A model generated the notes under the pieces. That model was not told the DNA's origin, did no database searches, and saw nothing but the letters and a program-made list of their open reading frames with translations. 64,000 bases of DNA from Tenacibaculum discolor (GTDB taxonomy: Bacteria; Bacteroidota; Bacteroidia; Flavobacteriales; Flavobacteriaceae): the NCBI RefSeq assembly GCF_003664185.1, contig NZ_RCCS01000010.1, positions 62,001 to 126,000 on the forward strand, written 5' to 3'. Positions 18,200 to 26,952 of this stretch are shown piece after piece (the stretch's first letter is position 1; the number at the start of each line of letters is the position of its first letter). A program made the translations under genes and the position numbers.

Positions 18200-18746
18200 A
18201 TTTTGGATATATCACAGAATTTAGTGGGACATCAAATTCATGGGTATCTTTTATCTTTTTGATAGGAGAAAAGAAGTTGAGTCCGATAGTTTGAGTGTCT
18301 TCTCTACATTCTGATAAAAATCGATCATAAAACCCTTTACCGTAACCAACTCTATAGTTTTGTTCGTCAGAAATTAACATAGGCACAAAAACCAAGTCAA
18401 TATCTTTTACATCTGCTTCTTCTGCATTTATAGGTTCTGGAACTCCAAATTTGTTGAGTTCTAGTTTGGTTTCTTTTTCAAAGTAGAAATGAGTTAGCGA
18501 GTCATCTTCAAAATTACAACGACTAACAATAATTCTTTTTCCTTTATCTCTAAAAAAATCAATGATAGGTTGAGTGTCTATTTCATTAAACTTTCGCATG
18601 GATAAAAACAAATGTACAGTACTAATATTATCAGTTTTTAACTCGAATATTTGTTGGTAAATACTCTCTTGTAATTTTTCTTTTTTAGTTATTGTAAGAG
18701 TATTTCTCTTTTGTTTATATAGTTTTCTAAGGTCAGATTTAAGCAT
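18198..18746 (-). CDS. 5-formyltetrahydrofolate cyclo-ligase
   Basis: This 182-residue protein begins MLKSDLRKLYKQKRN. It carries the family signature LVFVPMLISDE followed by VGYGKGFYDRFL near residues 140-151, with the ATP- and folate-binding residues. It converts 5-formyl-THF to 5,10-methenyl-THF using ATP. It is the last gene of a tight set DUF4230 / MmcQ / cyclo-ligase with a one-base overlap and a four-base gap. Confidence 0.93.
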   Translation of the reverse strand: MLKSDLRKLYKQKRNTLTITKKEKLQESIYQQIFELKTDNISTVHLFLSMRKFNEIDTQPIIDFFRDKGKRIIVSRCNFEDDSLTHFYFEKETKLELNKFGVPEPINAEEADVKDIDLVFVPMLISDEQNYRVGYGKGFYDRFLSECREDTQTIGLNFFSPIKKIKDTHEFDVPLNSVIYPK

Positions 18747-18750
18747 TGGG

Positions 18751-19116
18751 TTACAACGATTTTAATTCTTCTTTAAGTTTTTTTGTTAATCCTTTTACTA
18801 TAAGTTCGTATGAGTGATCAATTAATTCAAAAACAAAAGTATCAGAAACATCATTGTTTAAAGTAACTGTATTCCAATGTTTCTTACTCATGTGAAATCC
18901 TGGATTAATACTTTCATACTCAGCTCTTAATTCTAAAGCACGTTCAGGATCACATTTTAAATTAACCTTAGGCTCATGTTGCTCCCAGCTATCTAAACCC
19001 GATAACGAAAACATTTTATTCATTACTTTAAATACTAAAACATTATCATCAAATGGAAAATGTTCAGTAACTCCTTTTTTGGTAATGCAATAGTTACGAA
19101 ATTCTTCAATATTCAT
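18751..19116 (-). CDS. MmcQ/YjbR family protein
   Basis: This 121-residue protein begins MNIEEFRNYCITKKGVTEHFPFDDN and contains KMFSLSGL, VNLKCDPERALELRAEY, PGFHMSKKHWNTV and a terminal LIDHSYELIVKGL, the full MmcQ/YjbR (CyaY-like fold) pattern. Family members are described as double-wing DNA-binding-like proteins, with no firm function. It overlaps the DUF4230 gene by one base. Confidence 0.92.
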   Translation of the reverse strand: MNIEEFRNYCITKKGVTEHFPFDDNVLVFKVMNKMFSLSGLDSWEQHEPKVNLKCDPERALELRAEYESINPGFHMSKKHWNTVTLNNDVSDTFVFELIDHSYELIVKGLTKKLKEELKSL

Positions 19117-19727
19117 TATTCAATTAAATTTTGAGTTGATTCAGGAATCTTTAAAGCTGTGTAGTCTAGTTTCCATCCAATAGTTTCCACTAAATTTTGC
19201 ATTAAGGTAACAGCCTCTAAGGCTTCTTTATTTGCGGTTTGCATTAAATTACTTTCAGGTATTTTTTGAAGAATGTGATCTTTAGCTTCTTTATTTACTT
19301 CAGTTAAATCTTCAGAACTAAACTTGTTAAGTAATCCGTTTTGTATGTCATAGAAACGTAAGTTTGGTTCTATTGAAAATACTTCGGGTTGTGGGAATTC
19401 AGATAAAACCAATACCTTTTTCTTCGTGTCGGTATGCATTTTTATTTTTCTAAAATCAAAACCAATATGAACTTTAGCATTAATTAAAATAATGGCTTTT
19501 TTCTTACTAGTAACAAGTCCTAAAAACTTCTCTTTGGTGTTTTCATGATGATATATCTCGGCAAATTCCCCTTCAACAGTAATTAATTTAGATACTTTTT
19601 TAATCTTATCTAGCAGAACTACCGATTGTTTTTCGGTTAAATTTTTTCTTTTTGCTGAGGTGAATTTTTTAAAAATGTAATAGGATATAATGGCACCTCC
19701 CGCCAAACCTATAAAAAGTAATTCCAT
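19116..19727 (-). CDS. DUF4230 domain protein
   Basis: This 203-residue protein has one N-terminal membrane segment (about residues 3-20) and a domain starting LITVEGEFAEIYHHEN, followed by KKAIILINAKVHIGFDF and a VEVFSIEP-like beta strand (FPQPEVFSIEP). This is the DUF4230 pattern, of unknown function. The soluble part should face the periplasm or the cytoplasm depending on the single helix, which I cannot decide. It is the first gene of the three-gene operon. Confidence 0.8.
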   Translation of the reverse strand: MELLFIGLAGGAIISYYIFKKFTSAKRKNLTEKQSVVLLDKIKKVSKLITVEGEFAEIYHHENTKEKFLGLVTSKKKAIILINAKVHIGFDFRKIKMHTDTKKKVLVLSEFPQPEVFSIEPNLRFYDIQNGLLNKFSSEDLTEVNKEAKDHILQKIPESNLMQTANKEALEAVTLMQNLVETIGWKLDYTALKIPESTQNLIE

Positions 19728-19871
19728 AGTTACGAATTTACATAAAATAGGTAAAGCATAAAAGAGAATATATATTGTAGTAGTTTTATAAATGAAGTAA
19801 GTGGAGGAAAGTTATTTTGTATTTTTATTCTCAGAAAGTAAAAGAGTTTATCAGAGTAAAACAACTACTTA

Positions 19872-20969
19872 ATGAGGTCAGCAAGCGCAACAGAAAAAGA
19901 ACTAAAAGAACGTATAAAAGAGTTAACTTGTTTATATGAAGTAACATCTTTAATAATAAATGCAAACCTAGATCAAGTTGATGTAGCTTTAAAAGCCATA
20001 GCTAAAAGTTTAAAAAAAGCATTACAGTTTCCAAAAAACACGCGAGTTTTTATTGATACGGAAAAATATTCTGAAGAGGAAAGTAAAACCGAGGAAGAGT
20101 TTTGTATTATTTCAAGTCCTATTTCAGTATTTAATATTCCTAAAGGAAAAATATCAGCATTTATAAGAGGAAAGGAACTTAAGGATAATTTATACCTAAA
20201 GGAAGAAAAAGAATTATTTGACACCGTTGCTATAAAAATAGGAGGACTTTTAGAGCGTATTGAAATAAAGAACAATGAGTTGTCGATGAGACGTAAAATG
20301 GAACATGCCGATCGTTTATCAATCTTAGGAGAATTAACCGCTGGTATTGCCCATGAATTAAATACCCCCCTAGCTAACATATTAGGTTATTCAGAGCTAT
20401 TGAAAGCGGATATGTCCAGTAATGAAAAGGCTTTGGCTGATGTAGATAAAATTATTCAAAGCGCAATTTTTTCAAGAGAAGTAGTAAAAAAACTCATGTA
20501 TTTTGCTTGTGAAATGCCGCAAGAAATGAAAAAAGTAAATATAATTCCAAGTATAAAAGATGCTATAAATTTACTGGACGCTACTTTTAGAAGGCAGTCT
20601 GTAAAATATTTAGTGAAAGTTGAGGAGTCAGAATTATGGTTGCGAGCAGATACAGTTCAACTTACTCAAATTATTTTTAACCTTATTATAAACGCTATTT
20701 ATTTTTCACCTAAAGACGGGCTTGTTACTATAGAAACATTCCAAACAGATAAAGAAGTTGTTTTAAGAATTTCTGATGAAGGAATAGGTTTAAGTAATGA
20801 AGCTCTTGAAAAAGTGTTTCAACCTTTCTTCACAACGAAACCAACAGGAGAAGGAACAGGGCTGGGATTAAGTGTTGTGCATGGTATTGTATCGAGTCAT
20901 AAAGGAACAATAACTGCTAAAAATGGCATTGAAAAAGGTGCTATCTTTGAGGTTAGGTTACCAAAATAA
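19872..20969 (+). CDS. Cytosolic sensor histidine kinase (NtrB-like)
   Basis: This 365-residue kinase has no membrane segment. Residues 8-135 form a GAF-like sensor preceded by a short coiled coil. HisKA follows with His161 in GIAHELNTPLANILGY. HATPase has NLIINAIYFSP, SDEGIGLS and GEGTGLGLSVVHGIV. It lies five bases before an NtrC-type activator gene and almost surely phosphorylates it. A soluble GAF-type sensor suggests a cytosolic metabolic or redox signal (inference). Confidence 0.92.
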   Translation: MRSASATEKELKERIKELTCLYEVTSLIINANLDQVDVALKAIAKSLKKALQFPKNTRVFIDTEKYSEEESKTEEEFCIISSPISVFNIPKGKISAFIRGKELKDNLYLKEEKELFDTVAIKIGGLLERIEIKNNELSMRRKMEHADRLSILGELTAGIAHELNTPLANILGYSELLKADMSSNEKALADVDKIIQSAIFSREVVKKLMYFACEMPQEMKKVNIIPSIKDAINLLDATFRRQSVKYLVKVEESELWLRADTVQLTQIIFNLIINAIYFSPKDGLVTIETFQTDKEVVLRISDEGIGLSNEALEKVFQPFFTTKPTGEGTGLGLSVVHGIVSSHKGTITAKNGIEKGAIFEVRLPK

Positions 20970-20974
20970 AAGAA

Positions 20975-22300
20975 ATGCCGTTAAAAAAAGAAAATATATT
21001 AATAGTAGATGATGATGTTCATATTTTAGAATTGTTACATCGACATTTACAGTCTTGGAACTATCATACCTACAAGGCGGTATCGGTTAAAGAAGCAGTT
21101 ACAATTTTAAGAGATACGCCAATTGATTTGTTAATTACAGATTTAAAAATGCCTGAAGTTGATGGTTTCGAGTTAGTTAAATTTGTCTCGGAGCATTATC
21201 CAAAGCTACCAAAACTTATTGTAACAGGGTATCCATCTGTTCAAGATTCACTAGAGGCAATTAAGTCAGGTGTAGTAGCATACCTAACGAAGCCATTTAC
21301 TAAAAACGAGTTGAAAACGGCAATGGATGATGCATTATCAAAATCAGGAATAAGTAAGAAAAGTGCTGCTCAAAAAAAAGAGAAGAAAGACTTTTATGGA
21401 GACATGATAGGGGCTTCTGAAAAGATTAATGAAATTTTTCAAATAATAGATCGAGTTAAAAATAATAAAGCTACAGTTTCTATTAAGGGTGAAAGCGGTA
21501 CAGGTAAAGAATTAGTAGCAAGAGCAATACATTATGAAGGTAAGTTTGCTAAAGGGCCATATATAGCTGTAAACTGTGGGGCAATTCCTGAAAATTTATT
21601 AGAATCTGAATTATTTGGTTATGTAAAAGGCGCTTTTACAGGAGCAGAAAGTAATAGGAATGGTTTTTTTCAAGCTGCAAATGGAGGAACTATTTTTTTA
21701 GATGAAATAGGTAACGCTTCTTTAAATGTACAATCTAAATTATTAAGAGTTTTACAGGAAAAGGAAGTAGTAAAGGTTGGAGCTCAAAAAGCAGAAAAAG
21801 TTGATGTTAGAATTATTGCAGCAACAAACAATAATCTAAAGGAAATGATTCAAAAAGGAACGTTTCGAGAAGATTTGTTTTATAGATTAACAGTTGTTGA
21901 AATAGAGGTGCCACCTTTAAGAGAAAGAAAAGAGGATATTTCTATGTTGGTGGAAAAGTTTCTATTTAAATATGGAATAGAGTACAAAGATAGATTCATA
22001 AAAATAAGTCCCAAAGCTACAGATATACTTCAACGATACAATTGGCCTGGAAATATAAGAGAATTAGAAAATATAATACAACGTGCGGTAATTATGTGTG
22101 ATCGTATAGTAGAGGTAGAGCACTTACCTGATTCATTAAAATATAATGTCGATTTTTCTGAAGAAGGATTGATATCTTTAAGAGAAATGGAAAAGCGTCA
22201 CATACAACATGTATTAAATGCTACTAATAATAATAAAACAAAAGCGGCAAAAATTCTCCAAATAGATCGTAAGACACTGCGAGAAAAGCTGAAAGAATAA
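20975..22300 (+). CDS. Sigma-54-dependent response regulator (NtrC family)
   Basis: This 441-residue protein is complete. The receiver (about 5-125) has Asp56 in LLITDLKMPEVDG. The AAA+ domain (about 145-385) has Walker A GESGTGKE, the sigma-54 contact loop GAFTGAE and the FLDEIGNASL Walker B. The Fis-type HTH (about 398-441) has NNNKTKAAKILQIDRKTLREKL. The expected target is right downstream: a palindrome at 22321..22340 and a sigma-54 promoter at 22437..22453. Confidence 0.95.
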   Translation: MPLKKENILIVDDDVHILELLHRHLQSWNYHTYKAVSVKEAVTILRDTPIDLLITDLKMPEVDGFELVKFVSEHYPKLPKLIVTGYPSVQDSLEAIKSGVVAYLTKPFTKNELKTAMDDALSKSGISKKSAAQKKEKKDFYGDMIGASEKINEIFQIIDRVKNNKATVSIKGESGTGKELVARAIHYEGKFAKGPYIAVNCGAIPENLLESELFGYVKGAFTGAESNRNGFFQAANGGTIFLDEIGNASLNVQSKLLRVLQEKEVVKVGAQKAEKVDVRIIAATNNNLKEMIQKGTFREDLFYRLTVVEIEVPPLRERKEDISMLVEKFLFKYGIEYKDRFIKISPKATDILQRYNWPGNIRELENIIQRAVIMCDRIVEVEHLPDSLKYNVDFSEEGLISLREMEKRHIQHVLNATNNNKTKAAKILQIDRKTLREKLKE

Positions 22301-22320
22301 AACATCTTTTTTGAGAGTTT

Positions 22321-22340
22321 TTTCTCCATATGAGGAGAAA
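22321..22340. promoter_or_regulatory. Candidate upstream activating site for the NtrC-type regulator
   Basis: TTTCTCC-N6-GGAGAAA is a perfect 7-bp dyad, flanked by GAG/CTC that can extend it. It lies 97 bases before the sigma-54 -24 element, the usual range for an enhancer. Assignment to the adjacent regulator is inference. Confidence 0.5.
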
Positions 22341-22380
22341 CTCCCCACTTAAACTTTAAAATAAAATTTCAAAGAAACTT

Positions 22381-22418
22381 CTGAATCCTTTATAAATAAA
22401 GGGATTCAGAGGTTTTTT
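22381..22418 (+). terminator. Terminator of the kinase/activator operon
   Basis: CTGAATCC and GGATTCAG close a hairpin (22381..22409), followed by GAGGTTTTTTG and more T. Confidence 0.75.
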
Positions 22419-22436
22419 GTTTTTTTGGCATATTCG

Positions 22437-22453
22437 TCGGCATGCCATTTGCC
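22437..22453 (+). promoter_or_regulatory. Sigma-54 promoter
   Basis: TCGGCATGCCATTTGCC has the -24 GG and -12 GC exactly ten bases apart, with GGCA and TTGC both intact. Transcription should start near 22465, giving a 20-base leader before the ATG at 22485. Confidence 0.7.
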
Positions 22454-22484
22454 TTTATAGATGAAAATAAAATAAATGTAATTT

Positions 22485-22664
22485 ATGAATACGAATCCTT
22501 TTAACATTTGTCCATCATGTATAGAAGTAAATACATGTGTGTTAACCAAATCTAAAGAAAAGGTATGGTCGTGTAGTGAGTATAATGAGGTAAATGAAGT
22601 AGTAGAGAAAGAGAAGAAAAAAGAGGCAGTTGTAAGCCCTGAAATGCAAGTTCAAACTGCTTAA
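22485..22664 (+). CDS. Small cysteine-containing protein
   Basis: This 59-residue frame begins MNTNPFNICPSCIEVNTCVL. It has four cysteines in a CPSC-X5-C-X11-C pattern (Cys9, 12, 18 and 30), followed by a WSCSEYN segment and a Glu/Lys-rich tail. The cysteine set could bind zinc or an iron-sulfur cluster. It is the first gene after the sigma-54 promoter and 29 bases before glutamate dehydrogenase. Codon use and phase look genuine. I know of similar short flavobacterial proteins but no function. Confidence 0.65.
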   Translation: MNTNPFNICPSCIEVNTCVLTKSKEKVWSCSEYNEVNEVVEKEKKKEAVVSPEMQVQTA

Positions 22665-22693
22665 GACAAGAAAAGCTTACTAATAAATAAAGT

Positions 22694-24052
22694 ATGAATA
22701 ATACAAAAAGTGAAGTATCAGAAAGTAAAATAAATTCAAACATAAGTGAGATGACATTAACCAAAGAATTAAAAAAACCAGTGAAGCGAAAGAATGCTAG
22801 AGGAATGGTTGATAATGTATTAGAGCAGTTTAATAGTGCATCTGATCAAATTGGTTTACACCCTAATATTCGTAAAATATTAAGTATTACGAATAACGAA
22901 ATCATTGTTAATTTTCCTGTGAAGATGGATAATGGTGATGTTGAAATTTTTCAAGGATATCGTGTACAGCACAATAATGCTTTGGGACCATATAAAGGAG
23001 GTTTACGTTATCATCCAACGGTAGATATAGATGCAGCAAGAGCTCTGGCTATGTGGATGACATGGAAAACATCTTTGGCAGGTTTACCATATGGTGGAGG
23101 TAAAGGAGGTATACAAATTGATCCTACTAAATATTCAAAAGATGAATTAGAGCGAATTACAAGACGTTTTACGTTTGCTTTAGGTGATAATATTGGTCCA
23201 GAACATGATATTCCTGCTCCAGATGTAAACACAAACGCTCAAACTATGGCGTGGATGGCAGATACATATATGAGTACTAAAGCTCCTGCAGAACGTTCAA
23301 TGAATCAACATGTAGTTACAGGAAAACCAATTGGTAGTGGAGGTCTAGAAGGAAGAGACAGAGCTACAGGTTACGGAGTGTTCCTAACAATTAAGTTTTG
23401 GGTAGAAGAAAATAACCAAACTTTAGAAGGTAAAACCTTTATCGTTCAAGGCTTTGGAAATGTTGGGTATTGGGCTGCTTATTTCTTAGAAAAAGAAGGA
23501 GCTAAAATGACAGGAGTTCAAGATGCTTACGGAAGTATTCAAAATACAAGTGGAATCAAGGTAGAAGACCTTTTCAACTATACGAAAGCTAATAACGGAA
23601 GTTTAGTTGGATACCCAGAGTCAACAGAGATAGAAAAAGAAGACTTCTTTGCTATTGACTGTGATATTTGTATTCCAGCCGCTTTAGGAAATCAAATTAC
23701 TGAAGATAACGCACACTTAATTAAAGCTAATTTAATAGCAGAAGGAGCAAATGGCCCTATAAATGTAGAAGGAGAAAAAATCCTTTTAGAAAAAGGAGTA
23801 ACAATAATTCCTGATATATTATGTAATTCAGGAGGTGTAATTACTAGTTACTTTGAATGGCTTCAAAACCGTAATGGTGAGTTATGGAATATGGAAGAGG
23901 TTATTGTGCGATTAGATAAGAAACTAAAAGACTCATATACCAGAGTTTCAGACTATGCAAAGTTGGAAGGTGTAGACATGCGAAAAGCAGCTTACTGTAT
24001 AGCTATACAGCGTATTGAAAAGGCTTATGTTCAACGAGGTATTTTTCCATAA
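22694..24052 (+). CDS. gdhA: Glutamate dehydrogenase (Glu/Leu/Phe/Val family)
   Basis: This 452-residue enzyme has the substrate domain motif GPYKGGLRYHP and the catalytic-lysine segment LPYGGGKGGI, then PDVNTNAQTMAWMADTY, TGKPIGSGGLEGRDRATGYGV, and the nucleotide-binding VQGFGNVGYWAA. It interconverts glutamate and 2-oxoglutarate plus ammonium. About 35 N-terminal residues precede the usual core, so a later start (for example the Met at residue 20) is possible. Position behind a sigma-54 promoter and an NtrC-type regulator suggests nitrogen or carbon control. Confidence 0.95.
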   Translation: MNNTKSEVSESKINSNISEMTLTKELKKPVKRKNARGMVDNVLEQFNSASDQIGLHPNIRKILSITNNEIIVNFPVKMDNGDVEIFQGYRVQHNNALGPYKGGLRYHPTVDIDAARALAMWMTWKTSLAGLPYGGGKGGIQIDPTKYSKDELERITRRFTFALGDNIGPEHDIPAPDVNTNAQTMAWMADTYMSTKAPAERSMNQHVVTGKPIGSGGLEGRDRATGYGVFLTIKFWVEENNQTLEGKTFIVQGFGNVGYWAAYFLEKEGAKMTGVQDAYGSIQNTSGIKVEDLFNYTKANNGSLVGYPESTEIEKEDFFAIDCDICIPAALGNQITEDNAHLIKANLIAEGANGPINVEGEKILLEKGVTIIPDILCNSGGVITSYFEWLQNRNGELWNMEEVIVRLDKKLKDSYTRVSDYAKLEGVDMRKAAYCIAIQRIEKAYVQRGIFP

Positions 24053-24063
24053 AAAGAAGTAAA

Positions 24064-24483
24064 ATGAAATACGGAAGTTTAGTTCTAGAGAAAAAAGAGT
24101 ATGTGTACATTAAGAGTTTGCTAAATGTTTCAGAGCATACTGAAGAAGATAAAGTACAAACATCACTAGATAAGTTTGCTGAAGAGTTAAAATCGGCTAA
24201 AATTTTAGATGAAGATGAAATGCTAGATGATGTGGTACGATTGAATACTGTTGTGACTATAACTTCTGGAGATGATTGGAAAAAAACTATTCAGATTGTA
24301 AAACCAACTGAAAAGGATTTAAAAAACAACAAGATTTCCATTTTAACACCAATAGGCATAGCTTTATTTGGTTATGCTTTAAACGATGTAGTTCACTGGG
24401 ATTTACCAGGAGGAAGGAAAGAAGTTAAAATTTTAAAAGTAACTCAAAAAGAGGGGGAAGAGAGTTTTAGTACCTTAATTTAA
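24064..24483 (+). CDS. GreA/GreB C-terminal domain (Rnk-like) protein
   Basis: This 139-residue protein has a helical N-terminal part (1-65) and a GreA/GreB C-terminal domain (about 68-139) with ISILTPIGIALFGY, followed by DVVHWDLPGGRKEVKILKV. It lacks the long coiled-coil with acidic tip of true Gre factors, so it is closer to Rnk-type RNA polymerase-binding proteins. It lies 11 bases after gdhA and is likely co-transcribed from the sigma-54 promoter. Confidence 0.8.
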   Translation: MKYGSLVLEKKEYVYIKSLLNVSEHTEEDKVQTSLDKFAEELKSAKILDEDEMLDDVVRLNTVVTITSGDDWKKTIQIVKPTEKDLKNNKISILTPIGIALFGYALNDVVHWDLPGGRKEVKILKVTQKEGEESFSTLI

Positions 24484-24493
24484 AGACAAAAAA

Positions 24494-24880
24494 ATGACAC
24501 TTAATAATCACGGTAGCGATATAGATGTAGTACATAAATACAACCATGTAGAGTTAAAAGGATGGGTAGATCAATTGCAATATGTTAATAAAGAAATTGA
24601 CAATCTTTTAAGCTTACATGAACACTCTTTAATAAATAAAGCCATTTCTGAAGAAACATTGAAGCTTTTTTCTGAGAGAAAAAAAATAAACAATGAGCTT
24701 TATAAAACTGTTTTGTCATATTCAAATACCTATGTAAATGTAGCGGAGTGTGATGATATTCAGTGCGACATGGCTTATTTAGGAGAGTACGATAGGTTAC
24801 GTGAGAATTATCATAATAATTTGGAAGCTTACCAAAAACTTAAAGACAAGTTTTTTGAGGAAGTTTTACTAAAAGAATAG
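24494..24880 (+). CDS. Hypothetical helical protein
   Basis: This 128-residue protein is not recognised. It is predicted to be almost all helix, acidic, without signal or membrane segments, with a VAECDDIQCDM cysteine pair near residues 94-99. It follows the GreA/Rnk-like gene by ten bases, and the operon terminator follows at 24925..24954. It may work with its neighbour. Confidence 0.6.
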   Translation: MTLNNHGSDIDVVHKYNHVELKGWVDQLQYVNKEIDNLLSLHEHSLINKAISEETLKLFSERKKINNELYKTVLSYSNTYVNVAECDDIQCDMAYLGEYDRLRENYHNNLEAYQKLKDKFFEEVLLKE

Positions 24881-24924
24881 CATTCTTGTAAAGCAAGTAT
24901 GTTAGATTTGTAGAGTTAGTTGTA

Positions 24925-24958
24925 AAACCTTGGAATCATGTAGTTCCAAGGTTTTTTT
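24925..24958 (+). terminator. Terminator of the gdhA operon
   Basis: Arms AAACCTTGGAA / TTCCAAGGTTT with an eight-base loop and a T7 tail. From here to 25123 I see only AT-rich spacer. Confidence 0.85.
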
Positions 24959-25123
24959 ATATGATTAAAATAGTTCTTATTGAGTAACATTTAGTGGAGA
25001 GTGGGGATAAAAAAAATCATAGTAAACTAAACGGTTTCTTTTTCTTTCTAAAATCAACTTTGTATAATAAGCTTAACATTAATCTAAATACAAAATCTAT
25101 AGTTAGCAGATTTTTCATTATTA

Positions 25124-25756
25124 CTAGAGTTTTTTACCTATAAAGCGAATCACACTTCCTTTGCCGTTGTGAGAGTTTCCTTCATTCAAAAAAACTTCCT
25201 CTTCTTCTAAAACTTGAATTTCAAAACCAGTAAAATCTTGTTGTATTTGTTCTACTGAAAAAAGCATATTTATATCCTTTGGTCCACCTATTTTTGGATT
25301 GTCAGCCTGATACTTTAAATGATTTTCACTGAACGCTTCGAATATGATGTATCCTCCAGATTTAAGAAGTGTAACTAATTTTTGATGAATTGCAGAAATT
25401 TTCCAAGCTGTAAAATGTGCGTAGATTAAACCAATAGCATCAAAAGATTCTTTAGGAAATTCAAGGTCTTGTATATCACCTACAACATATTTTAAATTTG
25501 TATCAAACTCGTTGGCTAACTTTAGAGCTTTATTTTTTCCTTCAATGCTTAAATCGGTAGCAGTAACATCCCAACCTAATTTTGAAGCGTACACACCATT
25601 TCTACCTTCTCCGTCAGCAGGTAATAAAATTGATCCTGTTTTTAATTTTTGAAGCTCTTTTTTAAAAAATAAGTTTGGTTCTTTACCATAGGCAAAGTTG
25701 AGGTCTTGATATCTTTCATTCCAAAAATCTATATACTTTAAATCGCTTTTTTTCAT
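25124..25756 (-). CDS. Class I SAM-dependent methyltransferase
   Basis: This 210-residue protein begins YIDFWNERYQDLNFAYGKEP after a short lead. It has motif I LLPADGEGRNGVYASKLGWDV at about residues 40-60, the acidic residue of motif II in ATDLS, and DAIGLIYAHFTAWK at the motif III/IV region. It resembles the TehB/thiopurine-type small methyltransferases. The methyl acceptor is not known. It is a single gene. Confidence 0.85.
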   Translation of the reverse strand: MKKSDLKYIDFWNERYQDLNFAYGKEPNLFFKKELQKLKTGSILLPADGEGRNGVYASKLGWDVTATDLSIEGKNKALKLANEFDTNLKYVVGDIQDLEFPKESFDAIGLIYAHFTAWKISAIHQKLVTLLKSGGYIIFEAFSENHLKYQADNPKIGGPKDINMLFSVEQIQQDFTGFEIQVLEEEEVFLNEGNSHNGKGSVIRFIGKKL

Positions 25757-25840
25757 CGTGTTTTTAATTTAATTTATACGATGTAAAAGTATATTGAGTT
25801 CAAGCCTCAATGATAGGATAAATGTAAAATAGTGTTGTAC

Positions 25841-26704
25841 TTATTTTAGCTTTTTTCTAAAAGCTTCAGGAGAGTAACCAGTATGTTTCTTAAAAAAACG
25901 TATAAAATAAGAAACATCTTCATAGCCTAAATGATATGCTATTTGATTTATTTGATTGGAAGATGCTAAAAGGTATCTTTTAGATTCTAATATAATTTGT
26001 TCGTTAATAAGCTGGGATGCAGTTTTACTTAAGGTTTGTTTGGTTATTGTATTTAATTGATAGTTAGATAAGTTTAGCATGTCTGCATATTGAGACACTT
26101 GCTTAATTTTTATAATATTAGTTTCTAATGAATGCAAAAACTCTTCAAGACGCTCTTGAATATATAAGTCTTTGGTATTAAGTGTTTTGTTATTGGTGTT
26201 TTTTAACCTTATTAATTCTATAAAAAGAATATTAAGATTAGATTTTATAACTTCTTTATATGCTACAGCTTTGTTTTTATATTCGGTGAAAATAGATGTT
26301 AGTAATAGATTTAATTTTAAAAAATCATCTTTTTTTAATTGATAATAATTAATAGCACTTACTTTTTGCAACAAAGAATTTAACTCTTTTTGAATTGAAT
26401 AGTAAAATTCAGTATTAAATTGAATCATGTAACCTTCACAATTACTGTCTAAATCTAATTTGTGAACTTGACCAGGTCGGATTATAAAAATAGTATAATC
26501 GGTTACATCATAATTAACAAAATCTATTTCGTGATTTCCTGTACCTTTTTTCAAAGCCAAAAAGAAGAAAAAATCGTGTCTATGAAGTTCATGAACCATA
26601 TTTTTCCCGTTAAGAAGTTCTTGAAGACTTTTAATCATAAAATCACCAGATAGGTTTGGCTCTTTTTGAGAAGTTTTTAAATGTCTTACAGGTATGGTTT
26701 TCAT
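25841..26704 (-). CDS. AraC-family transcriptional regulator
   Basis: This 287-residue protein has an N-terminal cupin-like ligand domain (about 20-150, with LHRHDFFFFLALKKG and IFIIRPGQVHKLDL) and a C-terminal AraC HTH (about 190-287) with two helix-turn-helices and the closing IAYHLGYEDVSYFIRFFKKHTGYSPEAFRK motif. It is an ordinary ligand-responsive regulator. The target is not evident from the neighbours. Confidence 0.92.
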   Translation of the reverse strand: MKTIPVRHLKTSQKEPNLSGDFMIKSLQELLNGKNMVHELHRHDFFFFLALKKGTGNHEIDFVNYDVTDYTIFIIRPGQVHKLDLDSNCEGYMIQFNTEFYYSIQKELNSLLQKVSAINYYQLKKDDFLKLNLLLTSIFTEYKNKAVAYKEVIKSNLNILFIELIRLKNTNNKTLNTKDLYIQERLEEFLHSLETNIIKIKQVSQYADMLNLSNYQLNTITKQTLSKTASQLINEQIILESKRYLLASSNQINQIAYHLGYEDVSYFIRFFKKHTGYSPEAFRKKLK

Positions 26705-26795
26705 GGTATAATGATAGAACTAAAACTGCGTGAAATTAATTAGAAAATAGGAAGAAGAAAAATAAGCTTAGTAAAAAGAATAATTAGTCAAATAA

Positions 26796-26829
26796 AAAAT
26801 CCTGTAAATCATATGACTTACAGGATTTT
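26796..26829 (-). terminator. Terminator of tRNA-Pro(TGG)
   Basis: Arms AAAATCCTGTAA / TTACAGGATTTT, 12 bp, followed on the minus strand by a T tract. Confidence 0.8.
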
Positions 26830-26831
26830 CG

Positions 26832-26906
26832 TCGGGGTGGCAGGATTCGAACCTGCGACCTCCTGCTCCCAAAGCAGGCGCGATGACCGGGCTACGCTAC
26901 ACCCCG
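26832..26906 (-). tRNA. tRNA-Pro (anticodon TGG)
   Basis: Minus-strand cloverleaf: acceptor CGGGGTG/CACCCCG, anticodon stem CCTGC/GCAGG with loop TTTGGGA, T loop TTCGAAT, discriminator A. The anticodon TGG reads CCA. Its leader contains a 13-base copy of its own 5' end (see findings). Confidence 0.95.
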
Positions 26907-26952
26907 AAAAGTGTAAAATTCGTAGTGTAGTTTATCTCGAGTAAAACGAGAG

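Noticed and set aside
22427..22443. A second sigma-54 element starting TTGGCATATTCG
   Set aside because: At the required spacing it has GG in place of GC at -12. The overlapping site ten bases downstream is correct.
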